NCBI GenBank assembly: GCA_003562145.1
Contig: PWWA01000041.1
Location: forward strand, 1-7,859
From: Candidatus Woesearchaeota archaeon
GTDB taxonomy: Archaea; Nanobdellota; Nanobdellia; Woesearchaeales; 21-14-0-10-32-9
Direction of reading: 5' to 3'
DNA: 7,859 nucleotides
In this document: piece after piece, positions 1 through 5,964 of the stretch
Layout: each line of letters starts with the position of its first letter
How positions within the stretch are numbered: the first letter of the stretch is position 1
Position numbers and translations under genes: made by a program
The notes under the pieces: model-generated
Told to the model about the DNA's origin: nothing
The model's input: only the letters and a program-made list of their open reading frames with translations
Databases searched by the model: none

Positions 1-639
1 AAGCTACACAACAATTTATTAGCGGCATACATATCAGGTCTCTTCGACTCCGACGGAACAATATTCCACAGGGAGCGAGGAAAAGGAAGCCACTGTATAT
101 CTTTCCACACATGCTCAAAAGAACTCGCGAAACAGCTTCAGCTCGCACTTCTTAGATACTCTATAAGGTCAAGAATACGTGTCAGGCCTCCAAGCAACGG
201 AAAAATAAACAGGAACCATGATTTATACGTGCTCGATATAACAGGAACGGCTGATATAAAGGGGTTCGCCAAAGCATTCAAATTAAAGCATCCAAAAAAG
301 AAAGAAAATCTAAGGAAAATATTGTCCGAAAACAAAAAAGAAAACACGAACACAGATTTGTTGCCAGGAATAGGAATTATTGTGAAAGAAGCGTTGAAAG
401 ACAAAAAGCTATCCCTAAAAAAAACGGGGTGGCACAAAAACTATTCAAGGAACGCACTAATGAAACTCACCAATGAGCACTTAAAAGAAAATGATTTTCT
501 AAAAAAGCTTTCAGAATCAGATATTTATTGGGAAAGAGTCTCGTCTGCGGTAAAGACAAGGCCAGAGTACGAATACGTATATGACCTGACTGTAGAGGAC
601 TCTCATAACTTCGTAGTAGACGGAATACTAGTCCATAAC
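1..639 (+). mobile_element. C-terminal part of a LAGLIDADG-type intein inside MCM
   Basis: Residues 6-19 (LLAAYISGLFDSDG) form a LAGLIDADG/DOD endonuclease motif with its metal-binding Asp (D18) kept. It reads like the second motif (block E) of intein endonucleases. The tail shows splicing block F (YDLTVEDSHNFVV, residues 194-206) and block G ending in the His212-Asn213 pair, followed by Thr as the +1 extein nucleophile. His-Asn plus Ser/Thr/Cys is the standard C-terminal splice junction. A charged region of about 90 residues between motif and block F contains a PGIGIIVKEAL segment; similar segments occur after the endonuclease motifs in other archaeal inteins, from memory. The N-terminal splicing half and first motif are outside the window. 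Inteins excise as protein; the endonuclease lets the element home into empty alleles. The insertion lies just before the conserved TAAV(V)RDE stretch, ahead of Walker B. Confidence 0.93.
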
Positions 640-1593
640 ACCGCTGCGGTTGTCCGCGATGAATTCTTAAGGGGCTGGGCGTTAGAAGCCGGAGCATTAG
701 TCCTAGCAAACAGGGGACTGGTGTGCATTGACGAGCTTGACAAGATGAGCAAAGAAGACACTTCAGCGATGCACGAAGCACTGGAACAGCAAAGCGTAAG
801 CATAAGCAAAGCCAACATCCAGGCAACCCTAAGAGCAGAAACAACTGTCTTAGCAGCAGCAAACCCGAAGTTCGGAAGGTTTGACCCTTACGAGTTATTA
901 GTAAAACAAATCGAGCTACCAAGCACACTGATCAACAGGTTCGACTTAATATTCCCAGTAAAAGACTTGCCTGACAAAGAAAAAGATGACAAATTAGCAT
1001 CATTCATTCTCGACTTGCACAAAGACGCGGATTCAACGAAGCAAGAAATACCTTCAGATGTAATGAAAAGATATGTTGCATACGCAAAGCAATTCGTCCA
1101 CCCCACACTAACAGAGCCCGCGCTACAGGAAATAAAAGAGTACTTTGTTAACATGAGGAATACAGGGAATGAGGAAGACAAAGTGCGAAGCATACCTATC
1201 AGTGCAAGGCAGCTCGAAGGCCTGATAAGACTATCTGAAGCTAGTGCGAGGACAAGGCTCTCCAATACTGTAACAAAGAAAGATGCTAGGAGAGCAATAG
1301 ACTTATTGCACCACTGCCTAACCCTAATAGGCCTGGACACAAAGACGAATACATTCGACATAGACAGGATTACGACAGGGATAACTGCTAGCCAAAGAGG
1401 CAACATACACGAAATAAAAGAAATCATTAATGCGTTGGAAAAAGAGATAGGCAAGCTAATACCATTAGAGCACGTCGTCAGGGAAGCCGCGAACAAGAAC
1501 ATCTCCGAGGAAGATGTTAACGAAGTTATAGAAAAACTACGGCGCGCAGGGGATTTGTTCAGCCCAAGACACGGCCACATAAGCAAGATATAG
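1..1593 (+). CDS. mcm: MCM replicative DNA helicase, 3' part, interrupted by an intein (5' end outside window)
   Basis: The frame is open from base 1, so the gene begins left of the window. After an intein tail (213 residues), the MCM sequence resumes at Thr 640-642 and runs 317 residues. Numbered from that Thr: the GWALEAGALVLA stretch; Walker B with acidic D31-E32 (LVCIDELDKM); sensor 1 Asn75 (AAANPKFG); arginine-finger motif LINRFDLIF with R100; sensor 2 ISARQLEGLIR with R190; and, from about residue 235, a C-terminal winged-helix domain. Walker A, the OB fold and the zinc region must lie upstream. Archaeal MCM is a homohexameric 3'-5' helicase that unwinds DNA at the replication fork. The extein part has all expected AAA+ residues, so the protein should work once the intein is spliced out. 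Family certain; fragment only. The ATG at 229 is internal to the intein and is not a start. Confidence 0.96.
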   Translation, partial: KLHNNLLAAYISGLFDSDGTIFHRERGKGSHCISFHTCSKELAKQLQLALLRYSIRSRIRVRPPSNGKINRNHDLYVLDITGTADIKGFAKAFKLKHPKKKENLRKILSENKKENTNTDLLPGIGIIVKEALKDKKLSLKKTGWHKNYSRNALMKLTNEHLKENDFLKKLSESDIYWERVSSAVKTRPEYEYVYDLTVEDSHNFVVDGILVHNTAAVVRDEFLRGWALEAGALVLANRGLVCIDELDKMSKEDTSAMHEALEQQSVSISKANIQATLRAETTVLAAANPKFGRFDPYELLVKQIELPSTLINRFDLIFPVKDLPDKEKDDKLASFILDLHKDADSTKQEIPSDVMKRYVAYAKQFVHPTLTEPALQEIKEYFVNMRNTGNEEDKVRSIPISARQLEGLIRLSEASARTRLSNTVTKKDARRAIDLLHHCLTLIGLDTKTNTFDIDRITTGITASQRGNIHEIKEIINALEKEIGKLIPLEHVVREAANKNISEEDVNEVIEKLRRAGDLFSPRHGHISKI

Positions 1594-1652
1594 CATACAA
1601 ATTAAGTATAAGCGAGACGACTGCTTCTTTTGCTCTAGAAGTAAGATAGGAA

Positions 1653-1665
1653 AAATATTATAAAA
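1653..1665 (+). promoter_or_regulatory. TATA box for dps
   Basis: An A/T-rich AAATATTATAAAA element lies in the mcm-dps gap. Transcription about 25-27 bases downstream would start near 1682-1688, leaving a short leader that just contains the Shine-Dalgarno site. The rest of the 106-base gap shows no gene. Confidence 0.6.
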
Positions 1666-1686
1666 CAGTTTCTATTTCCGTTCTAT

Positions 1687-1693
1687 GGAGGTG
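1687..1693 (+). promoter_or_regulatory. Strong Shine-Dalgarno site of dps
   Basis: GGAGGTG matches the archaeal 16S rRNA 3' end and sits six bases before the ATG at 1700. It decides the start: an in-frame ATG at 1685 overlaps the site itself. This is the only such clear site before any gene in the window. Confidence 0.75.
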
Positions 1694-1699
1694 CTATTT

Positions 1700-2164
1700 A
1701 TGGATATAGGATTAAAAGAGGAGAATGTAAAAGCAATAGGTGTTGCTCTGAACGGGTACTTAGCAGATTTGTATGTCTTGGTTACAAAAACAAAGAATTA
1801 TCATTGGAATATGAAAGGAAAGCATTTTTATTCTTACCATAAGATGCTTCAGGGACAATACGAGGCTCTTGATGAAGCCGTTGATGAGGTTGCTGAGAGA
1901 ATTGTAATGATAGGCGGAGTCGCTAAGGGCACGTTAAAGGAATTTATTGAAAGTAAAACCCTTAAGGAAGAACAGGGCGTTCCGTCCGAGCATGAAATGA
2001 TTAAGAAGCTGGCTGATGACAACGAGCAAATTGTTACTGGTTTAAGGAAGAAAATCTCTTTGTGTCAGGAGAACCACGATGAAGGCTCGGCCGATTTACT
2101 GATAAAGATGATACAAGTTCATGAGAAGGCTGCGTGGATGCTAAGGTCTTCTCTTGAAAAATAA
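1700..2164 (+). CDS. dps: Dps-type ferritin-like DNA-protection / iron-storage protein
   Basis: This 154-residue protein has the normal Dps length and the family signature NYHWNMKG...H...ML...LDEAVDEVAERI. Dps proteins form 12-subunit cages that oxidise Fe(II), usually with hydrogen peroxide, store the ferric core and shield DNA from Fenton damage. Ferroxidase ligands seen by position are His35, His47, Asp62 and Glu66, spaced as in E. coli Dps H51/H63/D78/E82. The Asp equivalent to E. coli D67 is Gln51. There is no long Lys-rich N-terminal tail, so DNA binding by a tail is not obvious. The start at 1700 is chosen because a perfect Shine-Dalgarno site precedes it; an ATG at 1685 would add MEVLF. 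It has its own TATA box and a T-run after the stop, so it is probably a single-gene transcript. Codons are T-ending, unlike mcm. Cytoplasmic. Confidence 0.94.
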   Translation: MDIGLKEENVKAIGVALNGYLADLYVLVTKTKNYHWNMKGKHFYSYHKMLQGQYEALDEAVDEVAERIVMIGGVAKGTLKEFIESKTLKEEQGVPSEHEMIKKLADDNEQIVTGLRKKISLCQENHDEGSADLLIKMIQVHEKAAWMLRSSLEK

Positions 2165-2165
2165 T
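2157..2165 (+). promoter_or_regulatory. Possible TATA box for the macrodomain gene
   Basis: AAAAATAAT overlaps the last codons of dps and is centred 24 bases before the ATG at 2185. That would suit a leaderless start there, but the match is weak and read-through from dps is an alternative. Confidence 0.25.
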
Positions 2166-2181
2166 TTTTTTTCTCATTTTT
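2165..2181 (+). terminator. T-rich transcription terminator after dps
   Basis: Directly after the dps stop come eight T's, then CTCA, then five T's on the coding strand. Runs of T without a hairpin are the usual intrinsic terminators of archaea. The same A/T-rich stretch may also overlap the promoter of the next gene. Confidence 0.5.
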
Positions 2182-2196
2182 CTTATGGGAAGAACG

Positions 2197-2697
2197 ATGG
2201 AAATCGAGATAATTCAGGGCAATATTGCAGACGTGGAAGCGGATGTCATAGTGAATGCTGCTAACCGCACTCTTCTAGGCGGGGGCGGTGTTGACGGAGT
2301 CATTCACGCTGCTGCTGGTCCTGGGTTGCTGGATGAATGCCTCGAGTTAAGGAAGTCAACATATGTTTCTGGGCTGCCAACAGGACAGGTTGCCGTTACG
2401 AAAGCCTATAAGCTGAAAGCTAAGCACATTTTTCACACTGTTGGGCCTATAAGGGGAAAGGACGATTTGTCTTTGCTGAAGGATTGTTATGTTAATTGTT
2501 TGAAGAAGGCAGTGGAATTAGGGGCTGAAAGCATTGCTTTCCCGGCGATAAGCACTGGTGCTTACAAGGTTCCTGTTGAATACTCTGCTAAGATTGTAAG
2601 GGAAATCCTGAAAGATTTTTCTCCTAATATGAGGGTAATATTAGTTCTTTATAGGTATGCTGATAAGTCTATTTATGATGAAGTTTTTAGCAGGTAG
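2197..2697 (+). CDS. Macrodomain protein (MacroD/YmdB-like ADP-ribose or O-acetyl-ADP-ribose hydrolase)
   Basis: A single macrodomain of 166 residues fills the protein. Seen: VIVNAAN (17-23), the glycine-rich GGGGVDGVIHAAAG (28-41), HTVGP (80-84) and the phosphate loop FPAISTGAY (115-123). Asn23 and Asp33 align with the catalytic N25 and D35 of E. coli YmdB. These enzymes bind ADP-ribose and remove acetyl or mono-ADP-ribosyl groups, so deacetylation of O-acetyl-ADP-ribose or de-ADP-ribosylation is the likely activity. One oddity: the GDIT-type motif reads GNIA, with Asn9 where the adenine-contacting Asp normally sits. Start: ATG 2197 gives the usual family N-terminus (MEIEIIQG) but has only a weak GGGAAG ahead; an in-frame ATG at 2185 would add MGRT and could be leaderless. 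It lies 32 bases after dps. T-ending codons match its two flanking plus-strand genes. Confidence 0.9.
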   Translation: MEIEIIQGNIADVEADVIVNAANRTLLGGGGVDGVIHAAAGPGLLDECLELRKSTYVSGLPTGQVAVTKAYKLKAKHIFHTVGPIRGKDDLSLLKDCYVNCLKKAVELGAESIAFPAISTGAYKVPVEYSAKIVREILKDFSPNMRVILVLYRYADKSIYDEVFSR

Positions 2698-2722
2698 TAG
2701 AAAGACATTTGTTTTGAGCAAA

Positions 2723-2733
2723 ATTTATAAATA
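2723..2733 (+). promoter_or_regulatory. TATA box for the UPF0316/DUF2179 gene
   Basis: ATTTATAAATA is centred 27 bases before the ATG at 2755, so the transcript probably begins at or next to the start codon. There is no Shine-Dalgarno site. Confidence 0.7.
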
Positions 2734-2754
2734 ACCTTCCTAGTTATTTTGTTT

Positions 2755-3330
2755 ATGCTGGATTTTCTTAGAGGTGAGGAATTTATTACCTTGGTGGCTG
2801 TGCCGTTGCTAATCCTGATAGCCCGAGTTATAGATGTTACTATGGGGACTGTCCGACTGATTTTTGTCTCCAAAGGAGAAAAATTGCTTTCTGCGGCAAT
2901 AGGTTTTTTTGAAGTCCTTGTTTGGTTACTGGCAATTACTAGGATTATGGATAATTTGACTAATGTTTATGCTTATCTCGCGTACGCATCAGGGTTTTCT
3001 ATTGGGACGTACCTGGGCATTATTATTGAGAATAAAATGCTGGTTGGAAAAGTCATGGTTAGGTTTACGACTGATAAGGATTCTAAGGCAATAATTGAGG
3101 AATTGCGAAATAAAAGGTATACTTTTACCTGTGTGGGTGTCGACGGCCCTAACGGGGAAGTTAAGTCTTTGCACGTTATAATTAACAAGAAGGACTTGAA
3201 GAAGCTGATAAATTATATTACGAAATACGATGAAAAGGCTTTTTACACAGTTGAAGACGTTAAGATTGTTACCGAGCGAAACAATTATCCTTCGTCTGGG
3301 AACAAGCCGATTGCTCCAGTAGGAAAATGA
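2755..3330 (+). CDS. UPF0316 (DUF5698/DUF2179) membrane protein
   Basis: A 191-residue protein with the two-part plan of the UPF0316 family (Bacillus YebE-like). The N-terminal half has three hydrophobic helices, roughly residues 10-38, 44-64 and 70-91. They carry the typical RVIDVTMGTVR (24-34), GFFEVLVW with Glu53, and GFSIGTYLGIIIENK (80-94). The C-terminal half (about 98-180) is a soluble, mixed alpha/beta DUF2179 domain, probably cytoplasmic. The biochemical role of this family is not established, and none is proposed. ATG 2755 is chosen over an in-frame TTG at 2749 because the TATA box sits 27 bases upstream of the ATG. The gene converges on the next one with only four bases between the stop codons. 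Strongly T-ending codons set it apart from mcm, hef and trpS. It is more familiar to me from bacteria than archaea, so lateral origin is possible. Confidence 0.9.
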   Translation: MLDFLRGEEFITLVAVPLLILIARVIDVTMGTVRLIFVSKGEKLLSAAIGFFEVLVWLLAITRIMDNLTNVYAYLAYASGFSIGTYLGIIIENKMLVGKVMVRFTTDKDSKAIIEELRNKRYTFTCVGVDGPNGEVKSLHVIINKKDLKKLINYITKYDEKAFYTVEDVKIVTERNNYPSSGNKPIAPVGK

Positions 3331-3334
3331 TTCT

Positions 3335-3610
3335 TTATAGGATTGACGCAAACATTCTTCCAACCATTAGTCCGAGGGTAATTGCGCCTATGCCTGCCAT
3401 GATTCCTGCTACGGATACTCCCAGGAGCTTTTTGTTTTTTTCGCTTCCGCTTGCCACCATTCCGACAACGCCGAGAAGTATTGCGATTGTGGCTGAAATG
3501 TACACGACGTAAGGCGTGGCTACATACATGGATGTGCCGAAGAACACAGCCACTAGTATTCCTAGCATTCCGAACAATATAGAATTCACCCCAACAGATA
3601 TTTCACTCAT
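3335..3610 (-). CDS. Small membrane protein of unknown function (91 residues)
   Basis: Not recognised beyond being a small integral membrane protein. Three hydrophobic helices are visible, about residues 10-32, 34-54 and 62-84. A short polar loop, GSEKNKK (55-61), separates the last two and is likely cytoplasmic by the positive-inside rule. The helices are rich in Gly and Ala (for example GVSVAGIMAGIGAITLGL). No signal peptidase site, Cys motif or catalytic residue stands out. A TATA box lies 28 bases before the ATG, squeezed into the 36 bases after the hef stop, so it appears to have its own leaderless transcript rather than depend on hef read-through. Its tail nearly abuts the convergent UPF0316 gene. 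Support as a real gene: a clean promoter, coherent helices, close packing between neighbours, and A/C-ending codons like the resident genes. Confidence 0.75.
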   Translation of the reverse strand: MSEISVGVNSILFGMLGILVAVFFGTSMYVATPYVVYISATIAILLGVVGMVASGSEKNKKLLGVSVAGIMAGIGAITLGLMVGRMFASIL

Positions 3611-3632
3611 AGGACTAATATTGCGGAGTCTC

Positions 3633-3645
3633 TTTTTTATATTTT
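3633..3645 (-). promoter_or_regulatory. TATA box for the 91-residue membrane protein gene
   Basis: Read on the minus strand, AAAATATAAAAAA begins two bases past the hef stop codon and is centred about 28 bases before the ATG (3608-3610). No Shine-Dalgarno site follows, so a leaderless message is likely. Confidence 0.65.
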
Positions 3646-3646
3646 G

Positions 3647-5845
3647 CTATTTGCGGTATTCCTTGTCAAACAGCTCTTTCAGGCGCTTAGCTTTTTTTTC
3701 GCCTATTAGTTCGACTTCCCTTAATTCGTGTTCAGAGGCATTTACTATGTTCTTGATAGAATTAAAATGTTCTAGTAAGTAAGGCGCAATCCTGCTTCCG
3801 ATGCCGGGGAATCCTGATATGATGTACTCTTGAATTTCCTTGTCAGTCATGGGCTTATGTGTGTGTAGTTGGAAGTCCTTTTTGTCAGGGTCTTGTTCCC
3901 TGTCAGCTATTACTTTCAATAACGAAGCAGTATCCTTGGGGTTCTTCGTCGTTATTATTGGTATGCCGAGGTTTATTGTCAGGGCAGCTATCATCCCGCG
4001 GATAGCGTTTGGGTGTATCCTGCGTTGTGCGTATACGTCTTCTTCTCCTTCAACAACTATCAATGGTTTCCGGTATTGTCTTAGGTCCTTGGCCTGGCTT
4101 AACAGCCTGCCATCTATTATGCTGTCGACGAAGTCTTTAACGGTTTTGTATTCTATTACTACTTCGTCGCTTAATAAGTAATCCCCTATTTCTAGGCTTC
4201 TCAGCTCTATGTTTGTATTCATTTCCAGCAATGCTTTCAATGTGCTTGATCCTTTCTCCCTGTAATCAACCTTTACAATTGTCTTCTTGTCTTCAGAGTA
4301 GTCTTGGATTGTTTTCGGCTTGTCTTTTAAGTGGTCGTGAAGCGTTTTCTTTATGTTGTCAAGATGCGTATACATCTTTCTTTCTTTGTGGTGCGCGCTC
4401 CATCTGTGTGCTTCGTCCCTGGTGCCTTTTGCGATGATCATTATTACTCGGCCTGCTTTTTGCCTTCCAGTCCTTCCACGCCTTTGCACAGTCCGGATAG
4501 CTGAGGGTATTGGCTCGTAGAAAACTACTAAGTCTACTTCGGGTATGTCGAGGCCTTCTTCTCCCACAGAGGTTGCGATTAGGCATTGAAAGTCATTGTT
4601 TTCAAACCTTTCAATCATTTCTTTCTGCTTTTTCTGTGTTAAGCCAGTATCTTTTTTCTTGGCTTGCCCGACGAAGATTTCCGCTTTAACCTTTTTTTCT
4701 TGTAACAATTTTTTTATCTCGGAAGCAGTATCCCTGTATTGCGTAAAGATAATTATTTTTGATTTCTTATTTTTCTCTAGTTCTTCGTTTACGATTTCTC
4801 CGAGCGCGTCAATCTTCGGATGCTGTACCTGTTTTTCATTCAGGGAACGCGCTAATATTAGGGCAGAGCGGAAGTTCAAGTCTTTCACAAGGTTTTTTAC
4901 TGCTTTGACTTTGCTTGTAACGGCTTGCTTTTCGAGCTGTTCCAGGTATTCCTTGGTTTGGTATACGCCTTGTGTTTCTATTAGTTCGAGGGCGTATTGT
5001 ACTTTCATTGCTTCTGCGAGTAGGCTAACTGTTTTTAGTATTTCGAAGTCTTTTTCGCCTTGTGCGATTTTTGCGTGCATCCCGCTCATAATGCTTAGCA
5101 ATGTTGTCTTTGTGTAATTGTTTGCTGCGCTGTGTATGTAGCCTAGTTGCTTGGCTTCTTCTATTTTTGAGTTGTAGCATTTATCTAAGAACGTCTTTAA
5201 GCGCTTTATGTCTTCTGTTAATTCAACGTTAACATATTTCACATTGATGTCTTGGATGTATGTTTTTACGTCTTCTGAGTCATGGGTCCTGTACTCAATT
5301 TCTTGAATTCCGAGGTTGTGGCACACTTCCAGGATTGTTTCCGTGTCCGTGCCGGGGCTTGCTGTTAATGCGATGATTCTTTCATGCTTTGCTGTTTCCA
5401 TGTATTTCTTTGCGATGTAGACATATGAATAGTCTCCTGTTGCCCTGTGGGCTTCGTCAAATACTATCAAGGAAATGTTTTCTAGTTTGGCTTTCCTGTT
5501 TATTACGTCGTTTTCTACTCCTTGCGGGGTTGCTACTATGATTCTTTTTTCTCTCCACAGGCTTTCTCTTTTGCTTGGTGCCACGCTGCCTGTGAATAAG
5601 GTTATTTCTTCTTCATGGCTTGGTATTAGTTGCTTCAGCGTTTTTTCGTGTTGTTGTGCTAACGGCTTTGTCGGTGCTAAGAATAGTATTTTTGATTCTG
5701 GGTAGTTTTTTAGGCGGTGGTGTATTAGCATTGCTGCTATCGCTGTCTTTCCCAGCCCTGTTGGTAGGACTACTAATGTGTTTTGCTTGGCTGCTGTATT
5801 TAGGATTGTTTCCTGGTATAGTCTGGCTTTAAAGTCTTTGTTCAT
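3647..5845 (-). CDS. hef: Hef: archaeal FANCM/XPF-like helicase-nuclease
   Basis: This 732-residue protein has the complete Hef plan. The N-terminal superfamily 2 helicase shows Walker A PTGLGKT (28-34), DEAH (130-133), TAS (161-163), a helical insert (about 200-350) and motif VI QRRGRTGR (454-461). Next comes an XPF/ERCC4 nuclease: VDYRE (526-530), GD (554-555), EYK (565-567), Asp571 and HPNAIRG (611-617). The end carries tandem helix-hairpin-helix repeats (about 678-725). Hef acts at stalled replication forks and branched DNA, unwinding and cutting them; the nuclease works as a dimer. The canonical nuclease signature is GDXnERKX3D; here Arg is replaced by Tyr566. The other acidic and Lys residues are present, so activity may be changed rather than lost. 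A TATA-like box 27 bases before ATG 5845 supports this start. It is divergent from the hydrolase gene. Length is close to known Hef proteins. Confidence 0.96.
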   Translation of the reverse strand: MNKDFKARLYQETILNTAAKQNTLVVLPTGLGKTAIAAMLIHHRLKNYPESKILFLAPTKPLAQQHEKTLKQLIPSHEEEITLFTGSVAPSKRESLWREKRIIVATPQGVENDVINRKAKLENISLIVFDEAHRATGDYSYVYIAKKYMETAKHERIIALTASPGTDTETILEVCHNLGIQEIEYRTHDSEDVKTYIQDINVKYVNVELTEDIKRLKTFLDKCYNSKIEEAKQLGYIHSAANNYTKTTLLSIMSGMHAKIAQGEKDFEILKTVSLLAEAMKVQYALELIETQGVYQTKEYLEQLEKQAVTSKVKAVKNLVKDLNFRSALILARSLNEKQVQHPKIDALGEIVNEELEKNKKSKIIIFTQYRDTASEIKKLLQEKKVKAEIFVGQAKKKDTGLTQKKQKEMIERFENNDFQCLIATSVGEEGLDIPEVDLVVFYEPIPSAIRTVQRRGRTGRQKAGRVIMIIAKGTRDEAHRWSAHHKERKMYTHLDNIKKTLHDHLKDKPKTIQDYSEDKKTIVKVDYREKGSSTLKALLEMNTNIELRSLEIGDYLLSDEVVIEYKTVKDFVDSIIDGRLLSQAKDLRQYRKPLIVVEGEEDVYAQRRIHPNAIRGMIAALTINLGIPIITTKNPKDTASLLKVIADREQDPDKKDFQLHTHKPMTDKEIQEYIISGFPGIGSRIAPYLLEHFNSIKNIVNASEHELREVELIGEKKAKRLKELFDKEYRK

Positions 5846-5862
5846 CTCTTTCTAGGAACCTG

Positions 5863-5876
5863 TTTTTTTATTTAAA
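5863..5876 (-). promoter_or_regulatory. TATA box for hef
   Basis: On the minus strand, TTTAAATAAAAAAA has its core centred about 27 bases before the hef ATG. No Shine-Dalgarno site is present. It forms one half of a divergent promoter region (5846-5964). Confidence 0.6.
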
Positions 5877-5931
5877 CTCTTTGTGCGCTTGACCAGTGAA
5901 AAAGCTTCTATATGGAAAATAATTGTGCAAA

Positions 5932-5942
5932 AGTTATTTATA
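5932..5942 (+). promoter_or_regulatory. TATA box for the alpha/beta hydrolase gene
   Basis: AGTTATTTATA is centred 27 bases before ATG 5965. This places the upstream in-frame TTG (5923) before the predicted transcription start and so rules it out as the translation start. Confidence 0.65.
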
Positions 5943-5964
5943 CGAAGAAGACATCCCCTTAACT

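Noticed and set aside
229..231. ATG at 229 as the start of the first gene
   Set aside because: The frame is open back to base 1 and encodes a LAGLIDADG motif upstream of this ATG; it is an internal Met of the intein.
888..1586. Long open frame on the minus strand opposite mcm
   Set aside because: It lies wholly opposite a clear MCM coding region and gives a low-complexity Ser/Leu-rich product typical of antisense shadow frames.
1624..1641. CTTCT...AGAAG inverted repeat after mcm as a terminator hairpin
   Set aside because: Only five base pairs with an eight-base loop and no following T-run; expected by chance in A/T-rich DNA.
2712..2723. TTTTG-AG-CAAAA palindrome before the UPF0316 TATA box
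   Set aside because: Arms of five A/T-rich bases are too short to separate from chance, though its place next to the TATA box was noted.
2749..2751. TTG as start of the UPF0316 gene
   Set aside because: The TATA box to ATG 2755 spacing is 27 bases and an ATG is available only two codons later.
4596..5117. Plus-strand open frame of 173 codons opposite hef
   Set aside because: The product is rich in Ser, Phe and Cys with no domain, and is the mirror of the Lys/Glu-rich Hef helicase.
5923..5925. TTG as start of the hydrolase gene
   Set aside because: The DNA between this TTG and ATG 5965 contains the TATA box, and the extra 14 residues match nothing in the fold.
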